Source of the DNA: Agarophyton chilense
Lineage: Eukaryota > Rhodophyta > Florideophyceae > Gracilariales > Gracilariaceae
DNA length: 64,000 nt
Direction of reading: 5' to 3'
NCBI GenBank assembly: GCA_030374765.1
Contig: JARGXX010000001.1
Span: forward strand, 1,426,001-1,490,000
The notes under the pieces: generated by a model
Databases searched by the model: none
The model's input: the letters and a program-made list of their open reading frames with translations, nothing else
What the model was told of the DNA's origin: nothing
Part shown: piece after piece, positions 29,545-41,584 of the stretch
Layout: every line of letters starts with the position of its first letter
Numbering within the stretch: position 1 is the stretch's first letter
Translations under genes and position numbers: made by a program

Positions 29545-31652
29545 GTGGTACTTTTCCATTGGTCGCGCGCGATACCGAACTCGCTTTTTACGCCCATTGG
29601 ATATGCTATTCTCCCTCCGGGCTTTGTGGCTTCCGTCGGTTTTCCTATCCTTTTCCCGGAGGACCAGCCTATGGGCAGCGGCAACATGGTTTCGAACAAC
29701 CAAGCGGAGAGCTTCTCGGGATACAAAGTGGCTTATGAGCACCCAGGGGACCGCTATGACCATACCATCGAACGAAACCGGCGGGCAATGCGTCATGCCA
29801 TTCTTTCGTCTTCTGTGGAAAAATACCAAAGGTTCTATCATATGTATCTCGACGCCCGGAGATTTGCTAAGATACCCGATTTCCGGAGGGGCAGTAAGAA
29901 CGCGCGCAGCGTCTCGAGGTATAACCGATGGTTGCATTTTCCTGTGGATCCACGTTCGGCGACGCGCTGTCGCACCCTCATCCAAGCGGACATGCCGTAT
30001 GTCCGCTGCGAGGAGGAAGCCGAGTACCAGTTCAGGGCGAACAAACTATTTTCGGACTTATAAGTGGACTTCATCTCTCCTCATGTGAAATTTACTCCAG
30101 CGGGTCACAACCACTTGGCGCTCATGTGGTGCCGTCTGCCGTATGACCGCGTGTTTTTATGTCCAATAGGGTCTATGGGAACGAGATGCACGAGCCCGAT
30201 GGTCGTTCACGTCAATCCCTGGAGTTCTTTTTCTACTGGCACCAGGTAGATTTTCACGACAAAATCGCAGACAAACGTCCTCCGTCATATCTCTCGCTGC
30301 CCCGCGTGGATGAGAATCAATTGGCCATGTACTGGCGTGTCATGACCCTCCTGTTGGTCCCCACATCGTCCGTGGTGGCGTATCATTCGTCCCAACTCAT
30401 GGGCAACGACAATGACCGAAGGTCTTGGTTGTCCTGGCAAATACTCTTCGATGAGTTTGGCTTGATGTCTCTTATGGCCTTCCTGGATACCGCGAAGTAC
30501 GGCGTCCGTAGTGATGTCCGTTCGGAGGATTGGACGGTATGGCACGACAAGAACATACCCGGTCCTCGAGGTCCTCTAGTTCCGCTCCCGAACATCTTGA
30601 TCCGTTTCCTCAGGAACCTGGGCATCGAGAATATCGTTCGTGGGACCCAGTTCGCCGTCGAGGAGGCCAAGGCTCTTTTGGATCATGTCCTATAGGTGGA
30701 GTGGAGTAAGACTCCCGGGTTTCTTTGGTATGACCGCGATACCGACTCGTTCACGCCGATTCCGCTACATCGACAGGGTCCGGATGATACTCGTGTCTAT
30801 CTTGCCAAGCCCTTGAGGAATCAACCATCGGACATTCCGAGACGACATGTGCCTGACTAATACCCGAAGATCATTGGTTTCAATTCTCTGTGCTTCGAGC
30901 CTGACTTGGAAGCCACGCCTTTGGTTCCTGCTGGTATGTCCGATGGATAGTCCTTCGGTGAAGATCCCTTCGTCCTACCCGTGGAGGGCGTCACCCCTCC
31001 GGTAGATACCGCTGCTGTGTTGCCGACCGCTTCCCCTCCTCCAGCTCCTCCGGGCGCAGCTCCTCAGGATGAACTCTCGTATGAGCCGTCCGTCGCCCAA
31101 GTGGATATCCCTCCTTGCGAGGTTAATGTCCAAGCCGAAAGTTCTGTAGGTGATGCGCTGGCTCAGACGTCCGCTGGGGGCGTCGACATCCCTCCGTCTT
31201 CTCCATTGTCGCATTTTCCCGCTTCGGTCACGGCTGCAGCCGCGGATCTCCGTCATGTCTGCCGCACCGTTTGTATTACTGCCTCGAAGGACATTGCGAC
31301 AGTCGTGAGGGAAGCTTGCTTCTGGACGCGTCACTCGGCGCGCTACGTCGCCGTTGTCAAGCAGGGTCAAGATCTGAAGACCGCTACGGTCAATCTCCTG
31401 CAGCAGAATGCACAAATGATGTCCCAGAGGGTCACTGCCGATTTGGATGCCCGGTATGGTCTGAATTGGAGTGACCGGGAGGCTTCCAATGATGACAATA
31501 GTTCTTCAGGTGAATCTCCGCCGGAAAAGCGTGCTCACCCCGCTGAGGCCGGTCCTATTGGTACTGTACGCTCCTTGGGTAACCCTAGTCCTGGTTTCGC
31601 TCCTGCAGGTTTCAATGAGAACGACAAAGTTACTCCTGGGCCGCCCAAGTGA
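29545..31652 (+). pseudogene. Element D antisense ORF, broken homolog of the element C antisense ORF
   Basis: Plus-strand coding relic inside a minus-strand element, between chromodomain and 3' LTR. The readable blocks are 29545-30061, 30064 to ~30170, then after a frameshift 30159-30693, and in the same phase 30981-31652, with stops at about 30061, 30693, 30858 and 30948. Spaced landmarks match the element C antisense protein: a C-terminal AVEEAKALLDHV (C: SAAQARALID), WHDKNIPG (C: WDRVPVANQPAG), PPSYLSLPRVDENQLAMYW (C: PPCIYYIGSCL...NSGYW) and EEEAEYQFRANKLFSD. The last part (from 30981) adds a Pro/Ala-rich linker and a helical segment not obvious in C. No known family is recognised. Confidence 0.7.
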
Positions 31653-32555
31653 ATCTTGTTGGTGTTCGGAGCGCTTTCGCGAGCCTTGAGGTCCTGGCGG
31701 GGGCTGTTAGGCCTCTGCTAGTTAGTAAAATAGAGGTATGCTTGTGTTTTCCCAAAGTTGCTCCTGTAATCCTCAAACTTGCGTGCCCTGGGACGGCGTC
31801 CAAACCTTGAGAGCGTCTCAGGTCTCTTTGAGGTTTCGCCTGAGGACTGACTTTGTTCCCTGATGCAAATGCTACGGCGACCCATCGTGTCTAGAGGCGG
31901 TTTGGGAGGCGTTTTGGTATTATTGGGCCAAAGGTTGCCCCTCCTGAAGGCTGCGCTCCGTACTGCCGATTTTGCGCCATTAGCCTGCCATAAAACTAGC
32001 CGGAATGGTTTGAGGCTCTTGCCAATTGTCTTCCTCAGGGGTGTAGCCGAATCAACGGACGCGATAGCGCATAGTTCCATCTTCTCCCCGACCGGCGGGG
32101 ATGATTCGCTCAATCACGTATTCCGGTTGGTGTTCATTCTCCGGAAGGAGAGTGTGGTCCAGAGGGGCGAATCCATCGGAGTCGGTTGAAAGAGATCGGT
32201 CATCGTCATTGGCATTGACCATCGGGTTCATGGGGCTAGTCGGGTCCGCGGGAAGTGCCTTAGGGGGTGTGGGGACTTGAACGTCGACCTGAGGTCGTCG
32301 TGGTTTCGTTGGACCAGGGGGCTGGGACTTTGGTGATTCGGAAGATCTGGGGGCTCTTTTCACGCGGCCCATATATACGGTGTCCTGTAGGCCGTCAATT
32401 AGCAACGTAATGGCATGTTGATTGGCCTTAAGAACTTTGTATGGTTCCGCAGAGCGGGGGAAGAGCTTCCGTGTAGTGTTCTCGAGTTCATCACTGTTCT
32501 CTCCGGGCCGGTCTCAAGTAAACTAATCCTCCTTTCCCAAAGGTAGATTTGTTCC
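31653..32555 (-). pseudogene. pol: Element D integrase C-terminus and chromodomain (part distal to element B)
   Basis: Directly after the target site GTTCC (32551-32555) the minus strand continues the integrase interrupted at 41585: residues STFGKGGLVYLRPAR join on to the RYQINFDKAAWN side. Downstream, a Pro-rich linker (VQVPTPPKALPADPTS) leads to a chromodomain: EYVIERIIPAGRGEDGTMRYRVR, then a TGA at about 32052 where Trp is expected, then FGYTPEEDNWQEP. The domain ends near 31940. 31653-31930 is non-coding and lies between the 3' ends of pol and of the antisense ORF. Confidence 0.85.
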
Positions 32556-33220
32556 TGTAGAATCCGCTCTAACGGAGAGAGCAGACACCTGTGACAGCGT
32601 TCGGAGTGCCGATGGGTCGCTTGCGGCGAAGGAAAAGGGGTGGTAGAGCTACAACACCAGCGAGCTGGGAGTGGGATGTAAGGCCACTACTCGCCAGCGA
32701 GGGTGAACAGTGCAACTGTAAAACGTTGATGGAACGTAGGTACGAGACGGCTCGTGAAGTGGTTGGGGGCTGACTATCTATTATAGCTCGTCCGGATCTC
32801 CGGTTAAGGAATCCTAAGCGAGGAACAGAATAGTCATGATGCCCATGTTGTCTCCTTTACTTGGAGTCGGCGCTCACCTCTGGTACACTATATACTGTGT
32901 GCCAGGGTGAGTGCCCAAATAAATATATAAATAATACCCAGTGGTCAGCCACTTAGCCAAACCACTGTATGGGTATGGTCCCTAATGGACGTCTATCTAC
33001 AAAGGGTAGTAAAACCAGCCACGTGGATCGCCACTACATGCGCCGTTGCAAGCCATTCCACTCGTGATACCACGTGTTCCAACAATGTACCCTGCCTCCT
33101 GGCATCCTACGCGGTGTGTCGCTTCTTATCCTAGCACTGACCAGGCCACGCAGTAAGGAGTTCCAAACGCGACTTTGCGACAAAGAAACCATCGGAACGC
33201 CGAAGTAGTATAATACTACA
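32556..33220 (-). repeat. Element B 3' LTR (665 bp)
   Basis: On the plus strand it starts TGTAGAATCC and ends AATACTACA, matching 40920-41584 at constant offset. The terminal TG is intact here and TT in the other copy. Confidence 0.95.
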
Positions 33221-33789
33221 TAACCCCCTTGCTAAGCGCGAACCGTATCGGGCGCAAGACAGGTGCACCACATGTGCGACAACCGGCGTTCCAGGTACTC
33301 ATCGTTCTCACGGGTTCTTTAAGCACACCCAGTTCTTTGGTGTTCGGGCGCCAGCCGCCTTTTCACATCCTGCGATGAACGGCAATGGTCACGGCCCGTC
33401 AAACTTACCGGCTAAGTCGTGCCTTCAGGGTTCCTTCAGCCAGTGTGGCTTCAGCAGGCAGTCCACAGCATCATACGGTGTCTGCCGATCTTGGCAAACG
33501 CCACACCCGAGCCACAAAGCAATACCAATGCTACCGGTTGTTCCGGGCCTAATGAGTTCCTGAATTCTCTTCTCGCTTCTCGAGTTCTTCAATTCTTCTT
33601 CTTGCTTCTCGAGTTCTTCATGGGTGATAATCAGTAAATGTCCTGTGCTTGCGTGTTTTCACGTTTCTTCTTCATGACTTCTTGTTTTCTTCTCGCCTTT
33701 CGAGTTTTTACTACCTTTGTAGCCCATACTTAGAAATGGGATGTGCCCATGAGCCCGACTATCGAGGAGTCGATCTGCCTGGGGAGTGG
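33221..33789 (-). other. Element B 3' untranslated region with purine-rich tract and PPT
   Basis: Next to the LTR, the plus strand reads TAACCCCCTTG (33221-33231), a polypurine tract on the element strand. Between 33560 and 33720 the element strand is very rich in GAA/GAAG with a short direct repeat (CGCTTCTCGAGTTCTTCA type on plus). This corresponds in position to the purine tract of element C. Confidence 0.6.
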
Positions 33790-35955
33790 TAATCGCCTGC
33801 GTCGATGATATCGCACGAGCTGCGAACGGGGGATATGAGCTATAGGTTCCCACATATCCGCTTCCGGAGGAAAACCGTACCAACGGACTCGATACAGTAA
33901 TTCTATGGTATCTTAATGCTCGCCCTGTTCACATATGCGATCCATAACATATTCCTGGGCGTTTCCCAATGCTTTCGCTGTTGGCGCGAGACTCCTGTTA
34001 ACAGGTTTGAAATGCCTTAGGGCTGACCCAAGCGTCTCTGTGTTAGCAGTCTCCGCGTCGCTAAGCGTTTGCTCGTTGACTAACAGTCGTTCTGCCCGCA
34101 GGGGTAGTGTACTCATTCCTTGAGAACCTTTCTAAGATAAAGAGCTATCCTGTTTTCTAGGTTCCATAGAAGCGTCCTTCTTGCTACTTCTCAATTCCAT
34201 TCGTGGATGAACTTCCTTCGATTTATCCGATTCTGACCGCTGTTGGGTGGATGATGGTGCTTGCACCACGACAGGAGGCGATACCTCTTCTTCTTCCTGC
34301 CCACGAGGAATGGGAGCCGATATCATCGGAACAGCGAGTGGCGCTTCACCTGACGTTTCAGCCTGAAGCGGCAACGGCGCGTGTTCGCGTGCACTCGTTT
34401 CCAAGTCCTTGGGGCTAAATTCCGAAACATCTTTCCTGCTTTCAGGTTCCATTGCTGTACTTACGGGTGTGTGCGTGCCACGGGGCATATCCCGATATTT
34501 CGGAAGCTGTCCGTGATTGGCGTACGCAACCGCCGGTGGTGGGAGATCAGGAGCTTCTTCCTCCGCTCGAGCCATTGGTGGCGGTTCACTCTCCCCAGAT
34601 TCACTTGGACTTTTGCCTTGACGATCCGTCGCACTTTCCTCCTTTGTTCTACCAGATACCTGGACTTCCACTTGCGGGTCAGGCGCGACTTCAACGCGAT
34701 CGCGCGATACACGTTCAACTTCCTCACCTATCTTGATGACCACTGTGTCCTCATCAAGGTCCACCACTTTCAAGGGTCCAGCCGCTATCGGCAACAACTT
34801 ATGACGAGATTCTTCCTGTTTGTCAGGTCTTTCGACTCACTCGAAGACGTGACCTCCTACTCGGATTGCCGGATTTCCTCTTCGCCTTCTGCGGTCATAG
34901 TTTCGCTTATAGCGAGCTTGCGTCTTTGATAACTCTTTAGCGGCTTCTTCTGCTCTGGCATTCAGGTCATTCCTCCATTTCAGATGGTACTTAGCCGGGG
35001 TCAGCGCATCCAATTCTGTCTCGTCGTCGACCGCAACCGGTAAAGCCGGAGGGTTACGTGAGAGCACGAGGTCGAACGGTGCCGTCTTTGTAGAGGTATG
35101 CACTTGGTTATTGTACGTGTAGCACAGAGTATCTGTAAACATGTCCAATTCCTTCGGGTGGTCCGCGATGTAGTGTCGTAATGCCGCTATCAGCGTGCGG
35201 TTGAAACGCTCCACCTGACCGTTGCATTCCGGATGATAGGTCGTGGTAAACACCTTTCGAATGCCCATAGTACGGCAAACATTCTGAAAGAACTTCGCAA
35301 CGAATTGCTTCTCATTATCTGATAACAGAACTTCTGGTGGTCCCTATATAAATACCCAATGTTTGATAAACGCCTGTGCGATTACGGGTGCGGTTATCCG
35401 CTTCAGCGGCACAGTCCGCACTAGCTTCGAGAAGCGGTCGGTGATTACCAATAGGTAGCGATATCCTCGCCTTGAGCGAATCAATTCCCCTAGGATGTCG
35501 ATACTGACGTATTGTAAAGGCGCTTTCGCCTGGAATAAAGTCATCGGTTTCCGCTTCCTGTAAAGCTTCACGCGATTCTTCGCACATGTGGTACACAACC
35601 TCACTGTAGCATGGCAGTCCATTGCCAAAGTAGGCCAGTAAAAATCTCTTCTTAGAGTCATGAACAACTTCGTTCCTCCTGGATGACCAAACAGCCTGCT
35701 GTAGTGTGCCAGATGGAGTACTCGACTCTTCAAGTCGTGTGGAATCACGATTTGATCATGCTTTTCGACATGTCTTAACAGTATTCCTCGTGAATCGAGT
35801 GAAAAGGGGAGCTCCTCCCCCCCGTTAAGACGAGATCGTATCGACGCACAAAACGTATCGGCGTGTTGCTCATTGAGGAGCTCAGTGCACGAGATTCGCT
35901 CGAGTTGAACTGAAAGGTCAGTGTGTGCTAATGCAAGGAACGGGTCTGCATCCAA
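33790..35955 (-). pseudogene. pol: Element B integrase and chromodomain (broken)
   Basis: Minus-strand phase shared with the RT block. The HHCC domain (HYSRLFGHPGG, CTTCAKN) is at about 35570-35700. The DDE core has SIDILGE, LLSDNEKQF and GQVERFN. Stops fall at 35344 (where Tyr is expected in VFIYGPP), 34837 and 34132. A Pro/Glu/Ser-rich linker is followed by a chromodomain at about 33966-33795: EYVMDRICEQGEH, a TAA at 33913, then LLYRVRWYGFPPEADMWEP and RSQLVRYHRRRR. Confidence 0.88.
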
Positions 35956-35976
35956 ATAATCATCAAGGGTCTCTTG

Positions 35977-37449
35977 TTACTCTTCTTCAACAGATGGTGA
36001 ATGGGTCTCCATGCAGAAGCAAGGTATATCTTCATCGATTTCGCCTTGGGTTTCGCCCAGTGTTTTGGGTCGCGATAGCGCGTCAGCTTGGACATTGGCC
36101 AATCCCTTCTCATACTTCACTTCGAAATCGAATTCAGAAAGGCGTAAGCGCCATTGTGTGAGACGACCAGACGGGTCTGTAATGGACAGTAACCATCGTA
36201 GAGACGAATGATCCGTGTTGACGGTAAAACGTTCTCCTTGGAGATACGGTCGCAATGTGGTTAGAGCCCAAACGACTGCAAGGCATTCCTTTTCTGAAAC
36301 TGAATATTTCTTGTCAGCTGCGTTCAGCGATCTTGACCACTAACCAATGGGTTTGGGTTCACCATCAGGGTGTGATTGAAAAAGGGCACACCCTACTTGG
36401 TACTTGCTAGAGTCGGTATCCACTGAGTATGGCAGGTTGGGGATGGGAAGCGCCAAGACTGGGGCTGTAATAATCTTTGTCTTCATCGTGTCGAACGCTT
36501 CCACTTCAGCTTGTCTGAATTGTTCCAGCTTTACTGGTTGTCCTTTACGCAGCTTTCCTTTGAGCGGTGCCGCTATATGCGAGTATCGCGGCACGAATCG
36601 TCGGTAGACGTTGAACAAGCCGAGAAAAGAACGCAATTGCTTCTGTGTCGGCGGAGGTTGTAATTCGCGGAGAGCCGCTGTTTGTGCCTCTTGAATGGCA
36701 AGCTGTCCCGGCTTGATCACATGTCCTAAGTACCGGACGGTGCCAGCGAACCATTCGCAATTCTTGAACTTCAAGGTGATACCTGCGCTCTGTAGTGCTT
36801 TGAGGATCTCTTCGACATGCCATAAATGGATTTCTACATCCTGGGAAAAGATGATCACATCGTCCAAATAGACAAAACCAGTCTTCCACTGGTATCTTGA
36901 GAGCAAGATGTCCAGAGTACGCTGGAAAGTAGCCGGTGCATTCGTTAAGCCAAAGGGCATCCTTTTGAAACAGTAGAGATCGGCGTGACACGCAAATGCG
37001 GTTTTATCTTGGTCTTCTTCCGCTACAGGCACCTGCCAATAGCCAGAGTGGGCGTCCAACGTGGTGAACACGGTTGCTTCTCCTAAGCTGTCAATACATT
37101 CGTCCATTTGAGGCAACGGGTATGTATCTCGAACTTTAACTGCGTTCAGTTTTCGATAATCGATACAGAATCGTAAAGAACCATCAGGTTTTGGAACCAA
37201 CACCACTGGTGAGGCCCAAGCAGATTGAGCTGCTTCGATTACTCCTTCTTCCAGCATTTTGCTGACATTCTCCTCCTCGACTTGGTGAGTTGGCAATCCG
37301 GCTCTGTACGGTGGTTGGGAGATGGGTCGTGACCCTGGGACCAAATCAATGTGGTGTTCCGTAGCGGAGATCTCTCCTAGTTTTCCACTCCACATGAATG
37401 TATACTTCTTCAGCATGGACCTGATCTTCGTTCTGTAGTGTTCCGACAC
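35977..37449 (-). pseudogene. pol: Element B reverse transcriptase and RNase H (one internal stop)
   Basis: RT with FCIDYRKLNA, TLDAHSGYWQVP, MPFGLTNAPATFQR and an intact catalytic box VYLDDVIIF. RNase H starts after SVDTDSS. TAG at 36340 replaces Tyr in the conserved IGYWSR stretch. The frame then continues through SEKECLAVVW, NTDHSSLRWLL and the DALSR tail to a stop at 35977. The protein would otherwise be full length. Confidence 0.9.
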
Positions 37450-37479
37450 ATGTGCTAAGTCTAGCTCATCGAACAGGCT

Positions 37480-38508
37480 CTATGGATCCTTTGCTGTTCG
37501 CCATTGATCTCCAGACGGAGTTTGCTGTTCTTCGTCTGTGTCACCGACATGGGTTAATCCCAATAGTTCTGCAGTAGAAATATAAGTAGGGACCACCACT
37601 GTGGGATGAGGCAAAGCTGTTGCAACAACCTGATTCTTCGGTATCTGATAATCGTTATCGGTGAAGTTACTCCCTAGTATCCAAAAGGGGCTACCAGGAT
37701 CAACCTGAACAATGCCGTTAGCAACTAGCAATCCATGGGATTCATACATCCGAGTATTCGGTTGAATTACCACGAGTCTCTGTCGTTCTGTTCTTACTTG
37801 AACCCAAGTTTGGGTTTGCGCCTTCAGCATGGCACTCTTTGCTACTCGAATCCTCGGCGAGACACGTCTTCGGGATTTCCCTTATTCCATAGATGGTGGA
37901 AGTGGAGGTGCTTCAGAGCAACGACGCATTGGCTTTCGAACAATTGGTACCATTGATCCATCATCTAGTTCCACTAGTTTTCTTCGCGGGCGAATGGCTT
38001 CGACAAACTTGTCGAAATAATCACATCCCAGTACCACTGGTGCAGCTAACGTCTTACAGACGATGAAATCGACTAGGACTACAAAGCTTCCCAAACGCAC
38101 CACGAGTCGAACTGTTCCCAGTGTCTTCACAGAATTTTTGTTGGCATCCCGGATGTCCGGTAAAGGACCGTATCGAATACGTTCTAAGTCAGCAGGAGCG
38201 AGCTCCGATTCCCGTATAAAGTTCGCACCAGCACCTGTGTCCAGGGTAGTCAATCGATGAGATAACAGATTCCTGTCAGAGCCGATGTCGGCATAGACCT
38301 TATAGTTTCTTTCAGACACTACCATGAGGTAACTTTCCCGTTTTGACAGACAAGTATAACGTCTCCAGGGACGATGTAACTCACAGTCAAACTGTACTCG
38401 CTTTCCGTCCGGCGGATTGATTCCGTACGGCGGAAATTTGGGAGGCCTCAAGAGAATCTTTGGCTTCCAAGCGCGGGAGCAGGGAGGCGAGCTCTCCCTG
38501 GTCAGCAC
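37480..38508 (-). pseudogene. pol: Element B protease region (one internal stop)
   Basis: Retropepsin-like aspartic protease. The active site LDTGAGANF is at about 38226-38252, and the second conserved block VLGCDYFDKFVEAI follows. A TAA at 37882 interrupts the frame, which continues in phase (VAKSAMLKAQTQTW, WILGSNF) to TAG at 37480, after which the RT block starts in the same phase. It corresponds to 52890-53816 of element C. Confidence 0.85.
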
Positions 38509-38519
38509 TAAGGGATCGA

Positions 38520-40704
38520 CTAGTGCCGACCCCCTAGGGGCTCTCTCATTGAGTTTTCCGGGTGCCCCGGCTTATTCGCCTCAAAGGCGCCTCTTCCTCC
38601 CGGGGTTCCGGGTTGTAACACTTCAGCATTCTGAGCAACCGGCTTGTCCGTCAGGCGCATTGGTGTCTGAAAAAACCCAATTTTGGCTTTCCAATACAAG
38701 CCCGCCGGTACGCTCCTCCTTTTCTCTTCTGAGAGTGCTTCATAACTCGTCATAATGCGACTCAGATCCTTTGCAGGAAGCGTGCATTCTGCCCTCAAAT
38801 GGTGTTTTCCATAACATGAATAAAATATCAAACCGTCACGACGGTTGGTCAACATAGGTTGTGAACGGTTTGCCGTGCGAGTATCCACACATCCGGGTTT
38901 CCCGTTCTTAAAATCTCCTTGTGGAGGCACCGTGTAGGGACGGTACATAGGGCGACGGCCCTCCATAACCATTAGGGCTTCCTTGTCCTGAGACTCCGAG
39001 TGTGGGAGATCCACTGCAGGTACAGAAGAGTCCGTATATTCCATTAACTGGACCGCCTCCTCATGCGAGTCACTCCCTTTGGGTGCCAACGACGAATCTC
39101 GTGAGTGCACTGGAGATTCCAGATGTAGCAGTTCGCTGCGCTGATTAACTCTGGCGGAGATCTTCTCCTTACCCATTGAGGTTCCAAAAGCCACAGAACG
39201 ACGGGGGCTACCACGCGCTCTGGCCACGTCTCCTTCAGATTTCGCAAACTGAACTAACTCCAAAAAGGAGACTCTTCCATGCTTCTCTCGATATCAAGCT
39301 ACCAACGACTTGATGCTCGGGTCCATCCCGTCGATGTACAAGGTAGTCTTGTCCTCGGTCGAATGGACGTTTCCACAGCGGACTGAAGCTTTGTTTAGCC
39401 TTGAGCTGTACTCAGCTTCGCCCTCCTTAGGCTTTTAGGTCACATCCCTTAGATCCAGGATCGCCTGACGTATCGCGATTGAAGTCGCGTAACTGCGCAG
39501 CAAATACTGCACCGCCTGTGGCCATGAGGTAACCCCACGTTCATCGGCTGTCAATGATCCGCATACGGAACGATATTGCTCTAAAGCAAAACCCTTAAGG
39601 AAGTGTGGTAAAGACACAAATGCCTGTGGTTCACTCATCTCTATAGTGTCTGCTTCGGCAACGAATAGAGTGAGAAACTCGATAACGAGAATGGGGGTTT
39701 TCCCATCAAATGTTAAATCATTAAGGCCGATCTTCAATCGTTTAATGTGATCCTTCACCTTCCCGGTTTCGCGTCCTGAGCGCTTCTTGCTCTTCACCTT
39801 CAGACGGTAGTACCTGTAATTCAGGACCTTCCGATAAAGCGGCTTCGTGCACGGGAGCACCTTCAAGCCTCTGTAAGAGGAGCCTTTTTTTTCTCATTAA
39901 CCAGGAAGACGTGTTCTTCTTCCGAGATCGGGACGTTCGATGACCATCATCACTTTCGTCGTCATCTGATGTATCTGAATCATCAGAATCATCAGTACTG
40001 GAACTGAAACCCTCCGTACTGGACGATTCATCACTCGTATCACGTGCGGACTTCCGCTTCTTACGTCGTGACTTCGTCTCATTCGAACGAGCTTCCTTCA
40101 AAGGAGCTTCTTTCTCTTCCAGCACGACTGGTTTAGCAGCAGTCTGCGCATGAACTGGCGCCTCCAGGCGTTCTAAACTAGGGTTAACTCGAGTGAGGAC
40201 TTCCTCTACATCCACGGTTAAGCCGGGTAGCGCATCGGGCGTATTCCCGTACCTCTCCAGTAGATGGTTCAAATCCTCACGTAGTGTTTTCACTGATGCA
40301 GAGACCTGCTTCCCATCGTCTTGACGAACGAGTGCTTGGGGCGCACTGCGTAATTGTTCGACATCAGCGATAAGAGCAGCGATCTGCGATTCCAACGCAA
40401 CCATGCGCACACGCGAAGCGCTTGAATCAGACTTGAGACGACGCACTTGCCTGCGCAAATCATCCTCTTCTTGAGGTCCGACGACCTCAGCGTCAACTAC
40501 GGCTTCTGTGATGGGCGTGACTGCCGCTGCCACAGGGGCCGGTACATCCGAGAGATCTCGTTCATCATTCACCGAGCGTGAGCGCGACATCGCTTGACGA
40601 TACAGCCGCTCTCCGGCTTCAACGGATGAGGAGAGCCTCGGTTTCGGTGGTGGTCCCACAGGACCGGGGCGACCAGTACTCGACTGGCTTCGGGTCTTCG
40701 GCAT
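38520..40704 (-). pseudogene. gag: Element B gag (frameshifted)
   Basis: The first ATG is at 40704. The N-terminal part has a coiled-coil-like region and a Ser/Asp-rich acidic tract (TDDSDDSDTSDDDES) followed by basic residues. The phase changes near 39885-39892, a run of eight T (A on the coding strand), a likely slippage site. The gag domain continues from 39866 (DHIKRLKI, FLTLFVAEADTIEM, YLLRSYAT), with stops at about 39435 and 39320. The zinc knuckle reads FYSCYGKHHLRAEC: the first Cys is replaced by Phe. Gag ends at 38520, and pol lies at -1 relative to this last gag phase. Confidence 0.87.
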
Positions 40705-40899
40705 CCTAGACCAAACCTGAGTCGAGGTGCGAACCAAATGGTGTCTTCGACTTCTCTACCACGTGTTCAAGCACGATGAATTCCGAAATTGCCGGAGGTG
40801 GTTCGATAAACATTAACTGTAGTGATTCCACTTGTTCCAAGTATTGATATCGATTCCACGTTCCACGAACGAATTGTTCAGTGCAGCTGACCACAGTGG

Positions 40900-40917
40900 T
40901 TCTAAGTCGGGAGACCA
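40900..40917 (-). other. Element B primer binding site
   Basis: On the element strand TGGTCTCCCGACTTAGAA, 2 nt from the 5' LTR end. Identical to the site of element C. Confidence 0.9.
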
Positions 40918-40919
40918 CT

Positions 40920-41584
40920 TTTAGTATCCGCTGTAACGGAGAGAGCAGACACCTGCGACAGCGCTCGGGCTGCGGATGGGTCGCTTGCGGCGAAGTAAAA
41001 GGGGTGGTAGAGCTACAACACCAGCGAGCTGGAAGTGGGGTGTAAGGCCACTACTCGCCAGCGAGGGTGAACAGTGCAACTGTAAAACGTTGATGGAACG
41101 TAGGTACGAGACGGCTCGTGAAGTGGTTGGGGGCTGACTATCTATTATAACTCGTCCGGATCTCCGGTTAAGGAATCCTAAGCGAGGAACAGAATAGTCA
41201 TGATGCCCATGTTGTCTCCTTTACTTGGAGTCGGCGCTCACCTCTGGTACACTATATACTGTGTGCCAGGGTGAGTGCCCAAATAAATATATAAATAATA
41301 CCCAGTGGTCAGCCACTTAGCCAAACCACTGTATGGGTATGGTCCCTAATGGACGTCTATCTACAAAGGGTAGTAAAACCAGCCACGTGGATCGCCACTA
41401 CATGCGCCGTTGCAAGCCACTCCACTCGTGATACCACGTGTTCCAACAATGTACCCTGCCTCCTGGCATCCTACGCGGTGTGTCGCTTCTTATCCTAGCA
41501 CTGACCAGGCCACTCAATAAGGAGTTCCAAACGCGACTTTGCGACAAAGAAACCATCGGAACGCAGAAGTAGTAGAATATTACA
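40920..41584 (-). repeat. Element B 5' LTR (665 bp)
   Basis: Pairs with 32556-33220. Its outer end ATTACA is followed by the target duplication GTTCC. The element D integrase frame reads into this LTR and stops. Confidence 0.95.

Larger units (their letters stand above)
32556..41584 (-). mobile_element. Element B: complete Ty3/gypsy chromovirus nested in element D
   Basis: 9.0 kb element on the minus strand bounded by the target duplication GTTCC (32551-32555 and 41585-41589). LTRs are 665 bp each with about 18 differences by eye. All pol domains lie in a single reading phase, interrupted by about eight stop codons. The gag has one frameshift. The RT YLDD box and integrase D, D and E are all present, so inactivation is by nonsense and frameshift only. 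There is no antisense ORF; its region after the chromodomain is short. Confidence 0.95.

Noticed and set aside
29345-30088. 247-codon plus frame in element D
   Set aside because: A different phase (29545 onward) matches the element C antisense protein; this one is its shadow.
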